A model generated the notes under the pieces. It saw only the letters and a program-made list of their open reading frames with translations, made no database searches and had not been told where the DNA came from. From Bog-473 sp963770645 (GTDB lineage Bacteria; Actinomycetota; Acidimicrobiia; Acidimicrobiales; RAAP-2), in the NCBI GenBank assembly GCA_963770645.1, contig CAVYQL010000004.1, positions 992,001-1,056,000 on the forward strand: a DNA stretch of 64,000 nucleotides. The letters are read 5' to 3'. Below, piece by piece: positions 26,318 through 34,516 of this stretch; positions within the stretch are counted from its first letter, which is position 1; each line of letters starts with the position of its first letter. A program made the position numbers and the translations under genes.

Positions 26318-26813
26318 CGCCATCTCCCCTCGTGCGCCGTTCGAACCGGGCAGCCGGAAAAGGGTACCGCCGGTTGGACGAGCGCGCTGTTCAGACCAGG
26401 CAGCCATCGCGACCGCCAAGGGAACGCTGGTGATCACAATGAGCCGCTAACGATGCAATCGCAGGGGCAGCTGAAACGTTGGCTCGGGCTGTTGCGTGGG
26501 AGGCCTCGCTCTTGCGGTGGCGCTTCATGACCGCTGTCTTTTTCTGTTCCATTGTTCCGCCCCTCATCGCTTTGCGCGCCACGTCGACATGGACCTGATC
26601 TAGCCCGAAGGCGAGATCGACATCTTCTTTCGGCCGAGGCGGCTTCGAGACCGGCCATGGCGAGCTCGAGACGAAGGCACATCTAGTCCGGGGGAGTGCG
26701 TCGACGTACCGGTGACCGATGTCGAGGATGTCATCCGAGCACAGGAGACTGTTGACCGGCCCCTAGGACCTCCGGATATTTCCAACCCTCCATAGGTCTC
26801 TTCGCGAGCAAAA
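26318..26813. other. Intergenic stretch with no recognised gene
   Basis: About 500 bp separate the divergent binding-protein and DUF6933-like genes. Promoters for both should lie here. I find no RNA gene, clear repeat or protein-like frame; the longest frames are Arg/Ser-rich. Confidence 0.5.
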
Positions 26814-27317
26814 ATGTCCGACATGATCGTTCGTTGCACGTCCCGTCTCCTCGAGCTGATGAGAACAAAGTCCATCGCCGAGATCAAAGCCAGTAGTGAG
26901 GATTGGTACGGCACCAGCTTCTGGCTAGAGGGAAGAAAATGCGTGATCCTGGTTCACCCTGCGACCCTGTACTCGGCGCTCGCCCTCGACGTCCGAGTGG
27001 GCGATCTGCGGCCACCCGGCGGGTTCGTGTTCACCCAGATTGTCCGAGCTCTCGACCGGGATGGACTTACCAGAGATACTTTCGGCACCATCGAAGCCCG
27101 CGATGTGCGGTTGGCGAAGACTGCCGACCGCAGCGTCGTCGGTTCCATGAACGACATGGTCCACCTGATTCGACTCATCGTCGGCTACACGGGCGGGCTC
27201 GCCTGCTGTGACGCTGGCGAGGTCCTCCGCCTTCTTCATGGCACGCCGAACGGTGCTCGTGGGTACGCCACAGCGCTCGAGCTCGCACGAGCGACCGTCG
27301 ACAACGCTTCCGGCTGA
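26814..27317 (+). CDS. DUF6933-like protein
   Basis: This 167-residue protein opens with MIVRCTSRLLELMR and then WYGTSFWLEGRKCVILVHPA and TLYSALALDVRVGDL. This combination (I-R-C-T, L-W-x-R-K-C-V-L, T-L-Y/F-S) is typical of DUF6933 proteins. They are short and cytoplasmic, and have no known function. The C-terminal third (AVGYTGGLACCDAGEVLRL-like, about residues 122-145) is less conserved. It sits between the two solute-binding paralogues and points toward the nitrilase gene. Confidence 0.65.
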   Translation: MSDMIVRCTSRLLELMRTKSIAEIKASSEDWYGTSFWLEGRKCVILVHPATLYSALALDVRVGDLRPPGGFVFTQIVRALDRDGLTRDTFGTIEARDVRLAKTADRSVVGSMNDMVHLIRLIVGYTGGLACCDAGEVLRLLHGTPNGARGYATALELARATVDNASG

Positions 27318-27401
27318 GCGCTTGTCGCAGTGCCATGGATCGAACTCGAAATCTCTGAGGCCCAAGGGTCTATGACTGACGGAGATCCGCTACGTCTGCG
27401 T

Positions 27402-28232
27402 TCACTTCAGGCCATCTTCGGCGCTTTCCGTTTGATGCCGTCCCGGTGAACTGAGCAGGAGCTCACCGTAGATCTCGGGTCGGCGTCGCTGTATCGGGCC
27501 GTGGGTGCCGGATGGGGACAGGGTGACAAGTGACATCACGACTTCGTCTCCGTTGCCCTTGTCCCGGGCGATGACGGTGCCATCGGGGTCGATGATGAGA
27601 CAACGTTTCGGGTGCACGAACAGCACGTGGACACCGTTTTCGAATGCCCGGGTGCGCATCATGACGTCATTGATTTCGCCGCACATGCCCCAAGCTGGCA
27701 CGAGAATCAGTTGGGCACCCTTGACCGCCAAGATTCGTGACGTTTCGGGCAGCTGTCGATCCATGCATATCACCGTGCCCCAGCGACCAAGCGCCGTGTC
27801 CACCACCGGGAATTCCGACCCCTTTGTGTTATAGGGCTCGTCGCCTGCTGTATGCGTCTTGGCGTAGCGGCTCACTGCCAGTCCGTCGGGAGAGTAGATG
27901 ATCATGGAGTTGTACATACGATCGTCGCGTCGTTCCGCGAATCCCAGAGCGAGATAGATGTGGAGTTCGGCGGCCAGAGCACCGACACGGCGGAGCAGTG
28001 GGCCATCGGCAGTTTCGCCGATTTCGAAATAGCGCTCCTTCGAGAAATATTGCGGATTCTCGTCATTCCAGACATATCCCTCGAGGAATCCCTCGGGACT
28101 GACGACCACTTGCGCACCCTCATCGGCAGCTTGACGTGCGAACCATTCCAATGTCTCGAAATTGCGCTCCTTGTCCCAGGGCGTGGGGGTGACGCGCAAT
28201 CCCGCCAATCTAAATGACGCTTTGCCCTCCAC
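27402..28232 (-). CDS. Carbon-nitrogen hydrolase (nitrilase superfamily)
   Basis: This approximately 276-residue amidohydrolase has the complete Glu-Lys-Cys triad: E47 in VVVSPEGFLEGY, K125 in SRYAKTHTAGDE, and C156 in GTVICMDRQLPE. Such enzymes cleave amides or nitriles. GTG 28232 is the preferred start because the frame upstream (to 28328) would almost reach the divergent start at 28360; no good ribosome site is visible for either. Its place between two amino-acid-type binding proteins suggests an amide or amino-acid-derived substrate, but that is inference. Confidence 0.85.
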   Translation of the reverse strand: MEGKASFRLAGLRVTPTPWDKERNFETLEWFARQAADEGAQVVVSPEGFLEGYVWNDENPQYFSKERYFEIGETADGPLLRRVGALAAELHIYLALGFAERRDDRMYNSMIIYSPDGLAVSRYAKTHTAGDEPYNTKGSEFPVVDTALGRWGTVICMDRQLPETSRILAVKGAQLILVPAWGMCGEINDVMMRTRAFENGVHVLFVHPKRCLIIDPDGTVIARDKGNGDEVVMSLVTLSPSGTHGPIQRRRPEIYGELLLSSPGRHQTESAEDGLK

Positions 28233-28359
28233 AACGCCACAATACAGCGCGTACCTTTTGACAAAGCAGGCAAAATGTCGGCGCGCGACGCGCCGGGTAT
28301 ATTCAGCCCGAGCGGTCACGACCTCCATTCACGCGAAAATCGACAAGGGAGCACAGCTA

Positions 28360-29814
28360 ATGGGCGCTCGTCGGCGGTGGAAGCAAATCCGTCGAGTGCT
28401 GGCCGGGTCGGCAGCAATCGTGGTCTCCGTCGCGTCCGTCGCGTTACCGGACGCGGGAGCAGCGTCTCGATTGTCCGGCGATGCGGCAGTGACTCCGCCT
28501 GACAAGGCAAGCACCTCGAGTCGGGGCGTCGTCGGCAAAGAAATCAACGTGGTATTTCCGGTCGCCAATCTGACTTCCCTCGCGAGCTCGTTCGGTTTCG
28601 CCGGCGACCCTGAAGACGCCGAGCAGATTCCGGCGATCAGGTTTTACGTCAACCAGATCGACGAGGCCGGCGGGATCAACGGCCGCATGATCAACCCGAT
28701 CATCGTCAGCTTCGACCCGGCCAACAACGCCAACATGCAGTCGCTGTGCGAGGAATGGACCCAGGGCAACCCACCCGTATTCGCAGTGGTCGACGGGATC
28801 GGTACGTGGACCGGAGACAACCAGCTCTGCGTAACGGAGCAGGGCCACACCCCGCTGATCAGCGCCTCGACCGCCACGACCGATTGGACACAGCTGGGTT
28901 CGCCCTACCTGTGGTGGACGGGACCGGACCAGGCACCGGTACTGGCAGCGACGGTCCAGTGGGGGTTGAGCTCGGGACGCCTTGGCGATGGCATGAAGGT
29001 TGGCGTCGTCGTCTCGGACCAGGCCGGCGACCAAGCTGCTCTCAACTCTTACCTGTTGCCCGACTTGAAGAAGGCAGGGATCACCCCGCAGGTGGAGACG
29101 GTGGCGGGCAACCCCGACGAGTCGGCCGCGACCAACTCAGACGCGCAGCTCGCGGTGGAGCGCTTCAAGGCGGCTGGAGTGCGGTCCGTCATCCCGCTTC
29201 TCCCCGAGAACGTCTTCTTTCCGTACCTATCGGCGGAAACCTCGCAGCAGTACTTCCCGCACCTGCTGCTGAGCGACTACGGATCGACGATCGAGATTGG
29301 TCTGGGTCTGATCCCAATTCCATTCGAAAAAGCACTCAATGGTCAGGAAGGTGTCACCGTGGAAACACTCGGGGGCATCGACGACGATCGTCCTCAGAGC
29401 GAAGGAGGCTACGACTCGGGGGTCCGAAGTTGCTGGGAGTCGTTCCGCAAGAGCAAGACTTTTCCCTTTCCGAAGCCGCCGGTGCATCCGGGTCCATGGA
29501 TAGAGGAGCAGGGACCAATTGCCGGTTGGTGTCAAGGAATTCGCCTCTTCGCCACCGCAGCCGAGAAGGCCGGGCCCAACCTCAATCGCCGTACTTTCGT
29601 CGAGGCGATGTCCTCGATCAAGAATTACCCCGGCACCCTCAGCCCGAATCTCACCTATGGCGTCGACAAATTTTACGGCCCAACCCAATACCGAGTCGTC
29701 AGCCTGCACAACAACAGGTCTGCGCCCAACGAGTGCATCAATAACTACAAGGGCCGGGTGCAGGCGACCTGCTGGCGCATCGTCCAGAACTGGAGACCCT
29801 TGGTGAACCCCTAG
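28360..29814 (+). CDS. Periplasmic-binding (type 1) ABC-like solute-binding protein, paralogue B
   Basis: This 484-residue exported protein is clearly paralogous to the product at 24875-26317. Shared blocks include KEINVVFPVANLTS, WTQGNPPVFAVVDGIGTW, GSPYLWWTGPDQAPVLAATV and VAVVVSDQ-type MKVGVVVSDQAGDQAALNSY. The signal peptide is at residues 12-37 (VLAGSAAIVVSVASVALPDA). ATG 28360 follows AAGGGAG by 8 bp; earlier in-frame codons lie in the divergent gene. As with the paralogue, no ABC membrane or ATPase components are adjacent. Confidence 0.85.
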   Translation: MGARRRWKQIRRVLAGSAAIVVSVASVALPDAGAASRLSGDAAVTPPDKASTSSRGVVGKEINVVFPVANLTSLASSFGFAGDPEDAEQIPAIRFYVNQIDEAGGINGRMINPIIVSFDPANNANMQSLCEEWTQGNPPVFAVVDGIGTWTGDNQLCVTEQGHTPLISASTATTDWTQLGSPYLWWTGPDQAPVLAATVQWGLSSGRLGDGMKVGVVVSDQAGDQAALNSYLLPDLKKAGITPQVETVAGNPDESAATNSDAQLAVERFKAAGVRSVIPLLPENVFFPYLSAETSQQYFPHLLLSDYGSTIEIGLGLIPIPFEKALNGQEGVTVETLGGIDDDRPQSEGGYDSGVRSCWESFRKSKTFPFPKPPVHPGPWIEEQGPIAGWCQGIRLFATAAEKAGPNLNRRTFVEAMSSIKNYPGTLSPNLTYGVDKFYGPTQYRVVSLHNNRSAPNECINNYKGRVQATCWRIVQNWRPLVNP

Positions 29815-30143
29815 ACACTCAAGGAGTGTCCGGGTCTTAACCGTCCGAGTTGGCGATGATTACACGTCGTCCCTCCGGTCTCGCAGACAAGAGGGCAAAT
29901 AGATGGACAGTTGCTGCCCAGCGGGAGTCCCAAGGCCCGAGGCCGCTCCGGCTAGCTGCCGCGTTGGCGGAGCACCAGAGGTGCCACCTGTCGTAGTCAT
30001 GTCCCTGACATAGCTAGGAATCGGTCGGCCGAGGAGCGCCGAGGCTTACGCTCCCAGCGTCGTCAGCCTTGGTTTTCGCCACAAGGCCGACGGCTCGATG
30101 GTCAAATGGAATTCTTGCTACGACAGCCCCGTAGGGTCCGCTA
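29815..30143. other. Convergent intergenic stretch with no recognised gene
   Basis: About 330 bp lie between the ends of a solute-binding protein gene and a surface-protein gene. Transcription from both sides should stop here. I see no strong hairpin with a T-run, no tRNA and no repeat. Confidence 0.5.
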
Positions 30144-32060
30144 TCAGCGTGATGCTCTTCTCGACCGCCGGCGCGGGATAAGCACCAACGAAGCGCCGAA
30201 GCCGAGGAAAGCGATACCGGATGCCAGCAGCGTTGAAACGTCGGCACCTGTAAAGGCGAGGGCCGACACCGTTGCGGTAGGAGTTGTGCTGGCCTCCGTC
30301 GATGTCGATGTCGATGTCGATGTCGGCGCTGGGGACGGGGATGTGGATGTGGATGTGGATGTGGATGTGGAAGGGGATGTAGGCGTGGTGACGACGACCG
30401 TCACGAGAAAGCACTCGTTTGCTTGAACAAGGCCGCTCACGTTGTCGCTCGAGCTCGTGTAGTTGGCTGTGCGGTCAGGGTTGTACACCGCCGCGAAGCA
30501 ATAGGTACCGCCAGCTGACGGTGTAAACGGTGCCGAGGCGGCGCTCGAGGTTTCCCCGGTCGAAGAACCCAAGGTCACCGGCGTACCCACCTGAGTGCCG
30601 CCGGTGCATAAGTTGGTCGAACCCATCGGGCCGCATTCGAAGAAGGTGACAGTGCCGCTGGGCGCTCCCCCGGTTGTGTTTCCCGTCACGGTGGCCGTGT
30701 CGGTGACCGAGCCGCCGAGGACGATGGAGCCTGTGCCAGAGGAGGACGTCGACTGCTGCGTCGTCGTCACCGAAGGGGCTTGTGTCACACTGAAACACTC
30801 GCTGTCGCTCTGTTGCCACACCGACGAGTACCTGCCACCGGGTGTCGCTGTAAAGGCGGCGTTGTAGCAGTAGGTGCCGGGACTCGTAGGAGTCTGGGCG
30901 TCCGCCGCCGGCAAGCTGAACGTCGAGACGTCGCCGACCGACGTCGGCGTCGTGACGGTGCCGACCGGGATCCCGCCGGTGCAAGGCGTCGAAGGCTCGG
31001 TCTCCGTGCACAAGGTGAAGGCGACCGACCCGGTAGGCGCACCGCCCGTCGGGGTGCCCGTGACCGTCGCCGTGTCGTTCCACGAGTTCCCCACCGTGGT
31101 GTTCGTCGGGGCGATCACCGTCGTGACGAGTGTCGGCGTGACGGCTTGGCCTGGGCAGACCGTGAAACACTCGCTGTCGCTCTGTTGCCACACCGACGAG
31201 TACCTGCCACCGGGTGTCGCTGTAAAGGCGGCGTTGTAGCAGTAGGTGCCGGGACTCGTAGGAGTCTGGGCGTCCGCCGCCGGCAAGCTGAACGTCGAGA
31301 CGTCGCCGACCGACGTCGGCGTCGTGACGGTGCCGACCGGGATCCCGCCGGTGCAAGGCGTCGAAGGCTCGGTCTCCGTGCACAAGGTGAAGGCGACCGA
31401 CCCGGTAGGCGCACCGCCCGTCGGGGTGCCCGTGACCGTCGCCGTGTCGTTCCACGAGTTCCCCACCGTGGTGTTCGTCGGGGCGATCACCGTCGTGACG
31501 AGTGTCGGCGTGACGGCTTGGCCTGGGCAGACCGTGAAACACTCGCTGTCGCTCTGTTGCCACACCGACGAGTACCTGCCACCGGGTGTCGCTGTAAAGG
31601 CGGCGTTGTAGCAGTAGGTGCCGGGACTCGTAGGAGTCTGGGCGTCCGCCGCCGGCAAGCTGAACGTCGAGACGTCGCCGACCGACGTCGGCGTCGTGAC
31701 GGTGCCGACCGGGATCCCGCCGGTGCAAGGCGTCGAAGGCTCGGTCTCCGTGCACAAGGTGAAGGCGACCGACCCGGTAGGCGCACCGCCCGTCGGGGTG
31801 CCCGTGACCGTCGCCGTGTCGTTCCACGAGTTCCCCACCGTGGTGTTCGTCGGGGCGATCACCGTCGTGACGAGTGTCGGCGTGACGGCCCAGAATTCGC
31901 CTGCTGCTGCCGATGGGCTCTGCAGCGCGCAGAGGGTCAACAGCACCAACGCGACGGTCGCCGCCGACGCGATGTTGCGCACAATTGCCGGAAGCCCGAG
32001 AAGCCGACTTACGTCAAGGAGTCTTGGACCCCCGCGTCCAACCACCCGAATCCTGCCCAT
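30144..32060 (-). CDS. Sortase-anchored surface protein with Ig-like tandem repeats
   Basis: This 638-residue protein has a signal peptide at residues 25-55 (ASAATVALVLLTLCALQSPS). Three about 124-residue repeats follow (TPTLVTTVIAPTNTTVGNSW through SVWQQSDSECFTVCPGQA) and then a fourth, divergent repeat (SVTDTATVTGNTTGGAPSGT). A Thr/Ser/Pro linker precedes the C-terminal sorting signal LAFTGADVSTLLASGIAFLG and a basic tail RRRSRRASR. LAxTG is the motif of class E sortases, so the protein is probably covalently anchored. Each repeat has Cys pairs and resembles bacterial Ig-like (Big) domains. Likely an adhesin or spacer; no sortase is visible here. Confidence 0.85.
   Translation of the reverse strand: MGRIRVVGRGGPRLLDVSRLLGLPAIVRNIASAATVALVLLTLCALQSPSAAAGEFWAVTPTLVTTVIAPTNTTVGNSWNDTATVTGTPTGGAPTGSVAFTLCTETEPSTPCTGGIPVGTVTTPTSVGDVSTFSLPAADAQTPTSPGTYCYNAAFTATPGGRYSSVWQQSDSECFTVCPGQAVTPTLVTTVIAPTNTTVGNSWNDTATVTGTPTGGAPTGSVAFTLCTETEPSTPCTGGIPVGTVTTPTSVGDVSTFSLPAADAQTPTSPGTYCYNAAFTATPGGRYSSVWQQSDSECFTVCPGQAVTPTLVTTVIAPTNTTVGNSWNDTATVTGTPTGGAPTGSVAFTLCTETEPSTPCTGGIPVGTVTTPTSVGDVSTFSLPAADAQTPTSPGTYCYNAAFTATPGGRYSSVWQQSDSECFSVTQAPSVTTTQQSTSSSGTGSIVLGGSVTDTATVTGNTTGGAPSGTVTFFECGPMGSTNLCTGGTQVGTPVTLGSSTGETSSAASAPFTPSAGGTYCFAAVYNPDRTANYTSSSDNVSGLVQANECFLVTVVVTTPTSPSTSTSTSTSTSPSPAPTSTSTSTSTEASTTPTATVSALAFTGADVSTLLASGIAFLGFGASLVLIPRRRSRRASR
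30297..30372. repeat. Six-bp microsatellite (GATGTC/GATGTG) in the surface-protein linker
   Basis: A run of near-perfect 6-bp units encodes the alternating Ser-Thr stalk of the surface protein on the minus strand. It reads as GATGTC units, then an interruption, then GATGTG units. Unit gains or losses keep the frame, so stalk length can vary. Confidence 0.85.
30791..31889. repeat. Three tandem 372-bp repeats, apparently identical
   Basis: The block starting TGAAACACTCGCTGTCG recurs at 30791, 31163 and 31535, exactly 372 bp apart, and the copies read the same throughout. The third ends near 31889. Each encodes one 124-residue Ig-like domain of the surface protein on the minus strand. Lack of silent differences points to recent duplication or ongoing homogenisation. 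Confidence 0.95.
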
Positions 32061-32159
32061 TGATTCTCTCCTGCCCTATCGCCGCCATAGGACCCCCTCA
32101 ATAGGCTTTCCTATCCCTTCTCGAGACTGTAAATCTTTCGGGGCCGCTTGGAAAATGGG

Positions 32160-32537
32160 AATACGCCGGCCGCGCTGAGATCCACCACAACTGGTCGCAA
32201 AGCCACGCCGATTTGATTGCACGCCACGGACAGAATCTCTTCGATTTCGATATCTGTGACAACGACCTCACGCGACGGAAGAGCAGATTCACGATTCCGT
32301 TCCACTCCGTTCCAACGTTCGACCGCAAATATCCAATGGCCATGACGTCGAGTCCGGAAATACGCCGGTCGCGCTGAAATCCACCTCCACTGGTCGCAAA
32401 GCCACGTCGAGTGAGTGAACGCTACGGACAGAATCTCTTCGATTTCGATATCTGTGACAACGACCTCACGCGACGGAATAGCAGATTCACAGTTTCGTTC
32501 CACGTCCCGCCGCAAATATCCAAGGGGCATGACGTCG
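32160..32537. repeat. Two diverged direct repeats of about 190 bp, with no intact gene
   Basis: Copy 1 (32160-32350) and copy 2 (32359-32537) share AATACGCCGG, CACTGGTCGCAAAGCCACG-type sequence, a long perfect block around CTCTTCGATTTCGATATC, and the end CATGACGTCG. On the minus strand both can be read as GYLR, REVVVTDIEIEEILSVA and SARPAY blocks. Indels put the pieces in different frames, so this looks like a decayed or non-coding element rather than a working gene. It precedes the surface-protein gene. Confidence 0.8.
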
Positions 32538-32564
32538 TGTCTGTGAGGCTGGGGCAACGCGCCA

Positions 32565-32609
32565 GGTGTTAACACACAATCGTGCGTTAACACCGCTGGT
32601 GTTTACACC
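32565..32609. promoter_or_regulatory. Clustered GTTAACACC palindromes
   Basis: GGTGTTAAC (32565-32573) and GTTAACACC (32586-32594) form a perfect 9-bp inverted repeat with a 12-base spacer. It is followed by the near-palindrome GGTGTTTACACC (32598-32609). Another GTTAACACC lies at 32820-32828. Recurrence of one motif suggests binding sites for a regulator, but none is identified; a simple hairpin is the alternative. Confidence 0.5.
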
Positions 32610-32960
32610 GAGATCGCTTGTTGACCAAATGGCGGGCTATGACGGACAGATGTCCAGTTCACCGGGGGCCTTGGTCTTCCAATCAACGCAGGTCAAGCAC
32701 CTGGTGGCCCGATCTCCCGACGACGGGGCGACGCTCTCACCGGTGCTGTCCCGCATCCAAGGCAGGCCTAAGGTGTGAAAAGCGACACAGCTCGTATGCA
32801 TGTTTGTCGAGCGACGTCTGTTAACACCACGCTGCGCCCCAAGAACGCCCTTTCCTTCTACAGAGTGAGGTATGGAGCTGTGACCCCGGGAGAAGGGGCA
32901 AAGGACGCCCCTGGCGACGGCCAGGCCGCATTGTCATAGGCGCGGTCCACCGGGTGGGGT

Positions 32961-33569
32961 CTAGGTCAGGCGATAGCTCGCGATCAGTGCGAGGGCGCCA
33001 TCGAGTGCGCGGCGCAGGACTAATGGGTCTCGTCGCGCTTGGGTCAGAACAAGGCCACCTTGGATACTGGCAAGGGTCGACAAGGCAAGCCACGCGACAT
33101 CGGCATCTGGCCGAAGTTCCCCAGACTCCACCATGGCCGCGAGGCCTGCGCGGATGTCGGCTTCCCAGCGGTCGTACCCGGAGGCGAGCACGGCGCGGAT
33201 GGTCTCATCACGCTCACCAAGCTGACTGAGGAGGTTGGCGATCGGGCAGCCTCCCTTGCCAGCCCGGTCTTCTTGGAAGGCGACCAGCGCATCGGCCCAT
33301 CGCACCAGTCCGTCCCAGGTGTCGAGGTGGTCGAGGAGGTCGCGTTGGCCGTCGAGCACGCCGTCGTTGGTGGCCTCGGCGACAGCGAGCAAGAGATCCT
33401 TCTTGTCGTCGAAGTAGTGGTAGAGCTGGCTCCGCGACGCAGGGGCCCGGGCGCCGACCTCGTCCAGGCTCGCCCCGAGCGCCCCCTTCTCGGCAACCAC
33501 TTCGGTCGCCGCTCCCACGATGCGCTGGCGGGTCAAGCGCCCTCTGTCGGTGGTCGGCATCGCTCCCAT
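32961..33569 (-). CDS. TetR family transcriptional regulator
   Basis: This is a 202-residue repressor. The N-terminal helix-turn-helix is typical: LTRQRIVGAATEVVAEKGAL, then ASRSQLYHYFDDKKDLLLAV. The C-terminal ligand domain is AcrR/QacR-like, with GKGGCPIANLLSQL resembling NemR/YxaF-type regulators whose Cys can sense electrophiles. Two starts (33569 and 33560) are possible; neither has ideal ribosome-site spacing. It is divergent from a peroxiredoxin-like gene, with two matching palindromes between them. Confidence 0.92.
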   Translation of the reverse strand: MGAMPTTDRGRLTRQRIVGAATEVVAEKGALGASLDEVGARAPASRSQLYHYFDDKKDLLLAVAEATNDGVLDGQRDLLDHLDTWDGLVRWADALVAFQEDRAGKGGCPIANLLSQLGERDETIRAVLASGYDRWEADIRAGLAAMVESGELRPDADVAWLALSTLASIQGGLVLTQARRDPLVLRRALDGALALIASYRLT

Positions 33570-33588
33570 GGCTCCTAGTATCCCGGCA

Positions 33589-33608
33589 ATTGGACTTGAC
33601 AGTCCAGT
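33589..33608. promoter_or_regulatory. Operator 1, TetR-type palindrome
   Basis: ATTGGACTTGACAGTCCAGT: inverted TGGACT/AGTCCA arms around a 4-base centre, in the TetR-peroxiredoxin intergenic region. It shares arms with operator 2, and lies next to the regulator start. Confidence 0.85.
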
Positions 33609-33629
33609 AACCTCCGTGCTCGGATACCG

Positions 33630-33649
33630 ACTGGACTCGATAGTCCAGT
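33630..33649. promoter_or_regulatory. Operator 2, TetR-type palindrome
   Basis: ACTGGACTCGATAGTCCAGT: perfect 8-bp arms around a 4-base centre. Its centre is 41 bp (about four helical turns) from that of operator 1, so two dimers could bind the same face of the DNA. It lies 33 bp upstream of the peroxiredoxin-like start. Confidence 0.88.
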
Positions 33650-33682
33650 TTTCTCGATTGACCCACCGACCCGGGAGGACCG

Positions 33683-34339
33683 ATGCCTCTGACCATCCGC
33701 GAACAGTCCGATCAACTCAAGGCCGCGGCAGCCGAGCGCCTGCCCTCAGAAGTGCTCGAGGTGTTCGATCGGAGCATCCAGAACCTCCTCGACCAAGGGG
33801 TCCCGACCAATGTCATCAAGGTGGGCGACGTGCTCGAACGGTTCACGCTCGACGACGCCTCCGGGAATCCGGTGAATCTTGATGAGCTCGTCGAGAGCGG
33901 CCCGGCGGTCATCGTTTTCTACCGCGGCGGGTGGTGCCCCTACTGCAATCTCGCCCTGCGCACCTACCAGCGAGAACTCCTCCCCCAGTTAGATGCCTTT
34001 GGTGCCCGACTCGTCGGCATCAGCCCGCAGTCACCCGACGAGTCACTCTCCACGGTGGAAAAGGCCGCCCTGGAGTTCACCGTCCTCTCCGATCCAGGCA
34101 GCCGTCTGGCCGATCGGATCGGCATCGCGTTCGACCAAGCCGACGATGTCCTCGCCGCCCAGCGCGACCTTGGTCTCGACCTGACCAAGGTCAACGCCGA
34201 GGGCGCCGTCCGCCTCCCCCGACCCACAGTGCTCATCATCGATAACGATCGCACCGTGCGCTTCGTCGACGTACAACCTGACTACACCGCCCGCACCGAG
34301 GTGGCCGACATCCTCGCGACGCTGAAGGACCTGACGTAA
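33683..34339 (+). CDS. Peroxiredoxin-like (AhpC/TSA) protein
   Basis: This 218-residue protein has a thioredoxin fold. An N-terminal helical extension (about 45 residues) precedes the redox core VIVFYRGGWCPYCNLALRTY with C85 and C88. In classical peroxiredoxins the active site is PxxxTxxC; here GWCPYC makes it closer to thiol-disulphide/peroxiredoxin-like proteins. The C-terminal LPRPTVLIIDNDRTVRFVDV is typical of AhpC/TSA members. It likely reduces peroxides or protects thiols. Control by the divergent TetR regulator is strongly suggested by the two operators just upstream. Confidence 0.88.
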   Translation: MPLTIREQSDQLKAAAAERLPSEVLEVFDRSIQNLLDQGVPTNVIKVGDVLERFTLDDASGNPVNLDELVESGPAVIVFYRGGWCPYCNLALRTYQRELLPQLDAFGARLVGISPQSPDESLSTVEKAALEFTVLSDPGSRLADRIGIAFDQADDVLAAQRDLGLDLTKVNAEGAVRLPRPTVLIIDNDRTVRFVDVQPDYTARTEVADILATLKDLT

Positions 34340-34516
34340 GACGGGAAGCGAATTAGATCGCACAATCCAAATCGCCGCCAGCGCCACGGGCGACGGGGAC
34401 TCCAGACTCCCCACTAGCAGCGTCTTTTCAGCTCAACGACTGGGATGGCGTAGCGCTCGCACTACGATGCGCTGATCCAATTACATAGCGGGGCGCCGGG
34501 AAGCCTGGTCGGCACC

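Noticed and set aside
30791..31889. CRISPR-like array
   Set aside because: The repeats are 372 bp, contiguous, and coding, with no spacers. No other regularly spaced short repeats were found in the window.
30780..32063. Long plus-strand open frame through the 372-bp repeats
   Set aside because: It is the antisense of the Ig-repeat surface protein, is Arg-rich, and exists only because the repeat is a multiple of 3 bp. The minus frame has signal peptide and sorting signal.
32111..32593. 160-codon minus-strand frame in the direct-repeat block
   Set aside because: The two repeat copies are read in different frames through their later parts, and no start or ribosome site is convincing; better described as a repeat.
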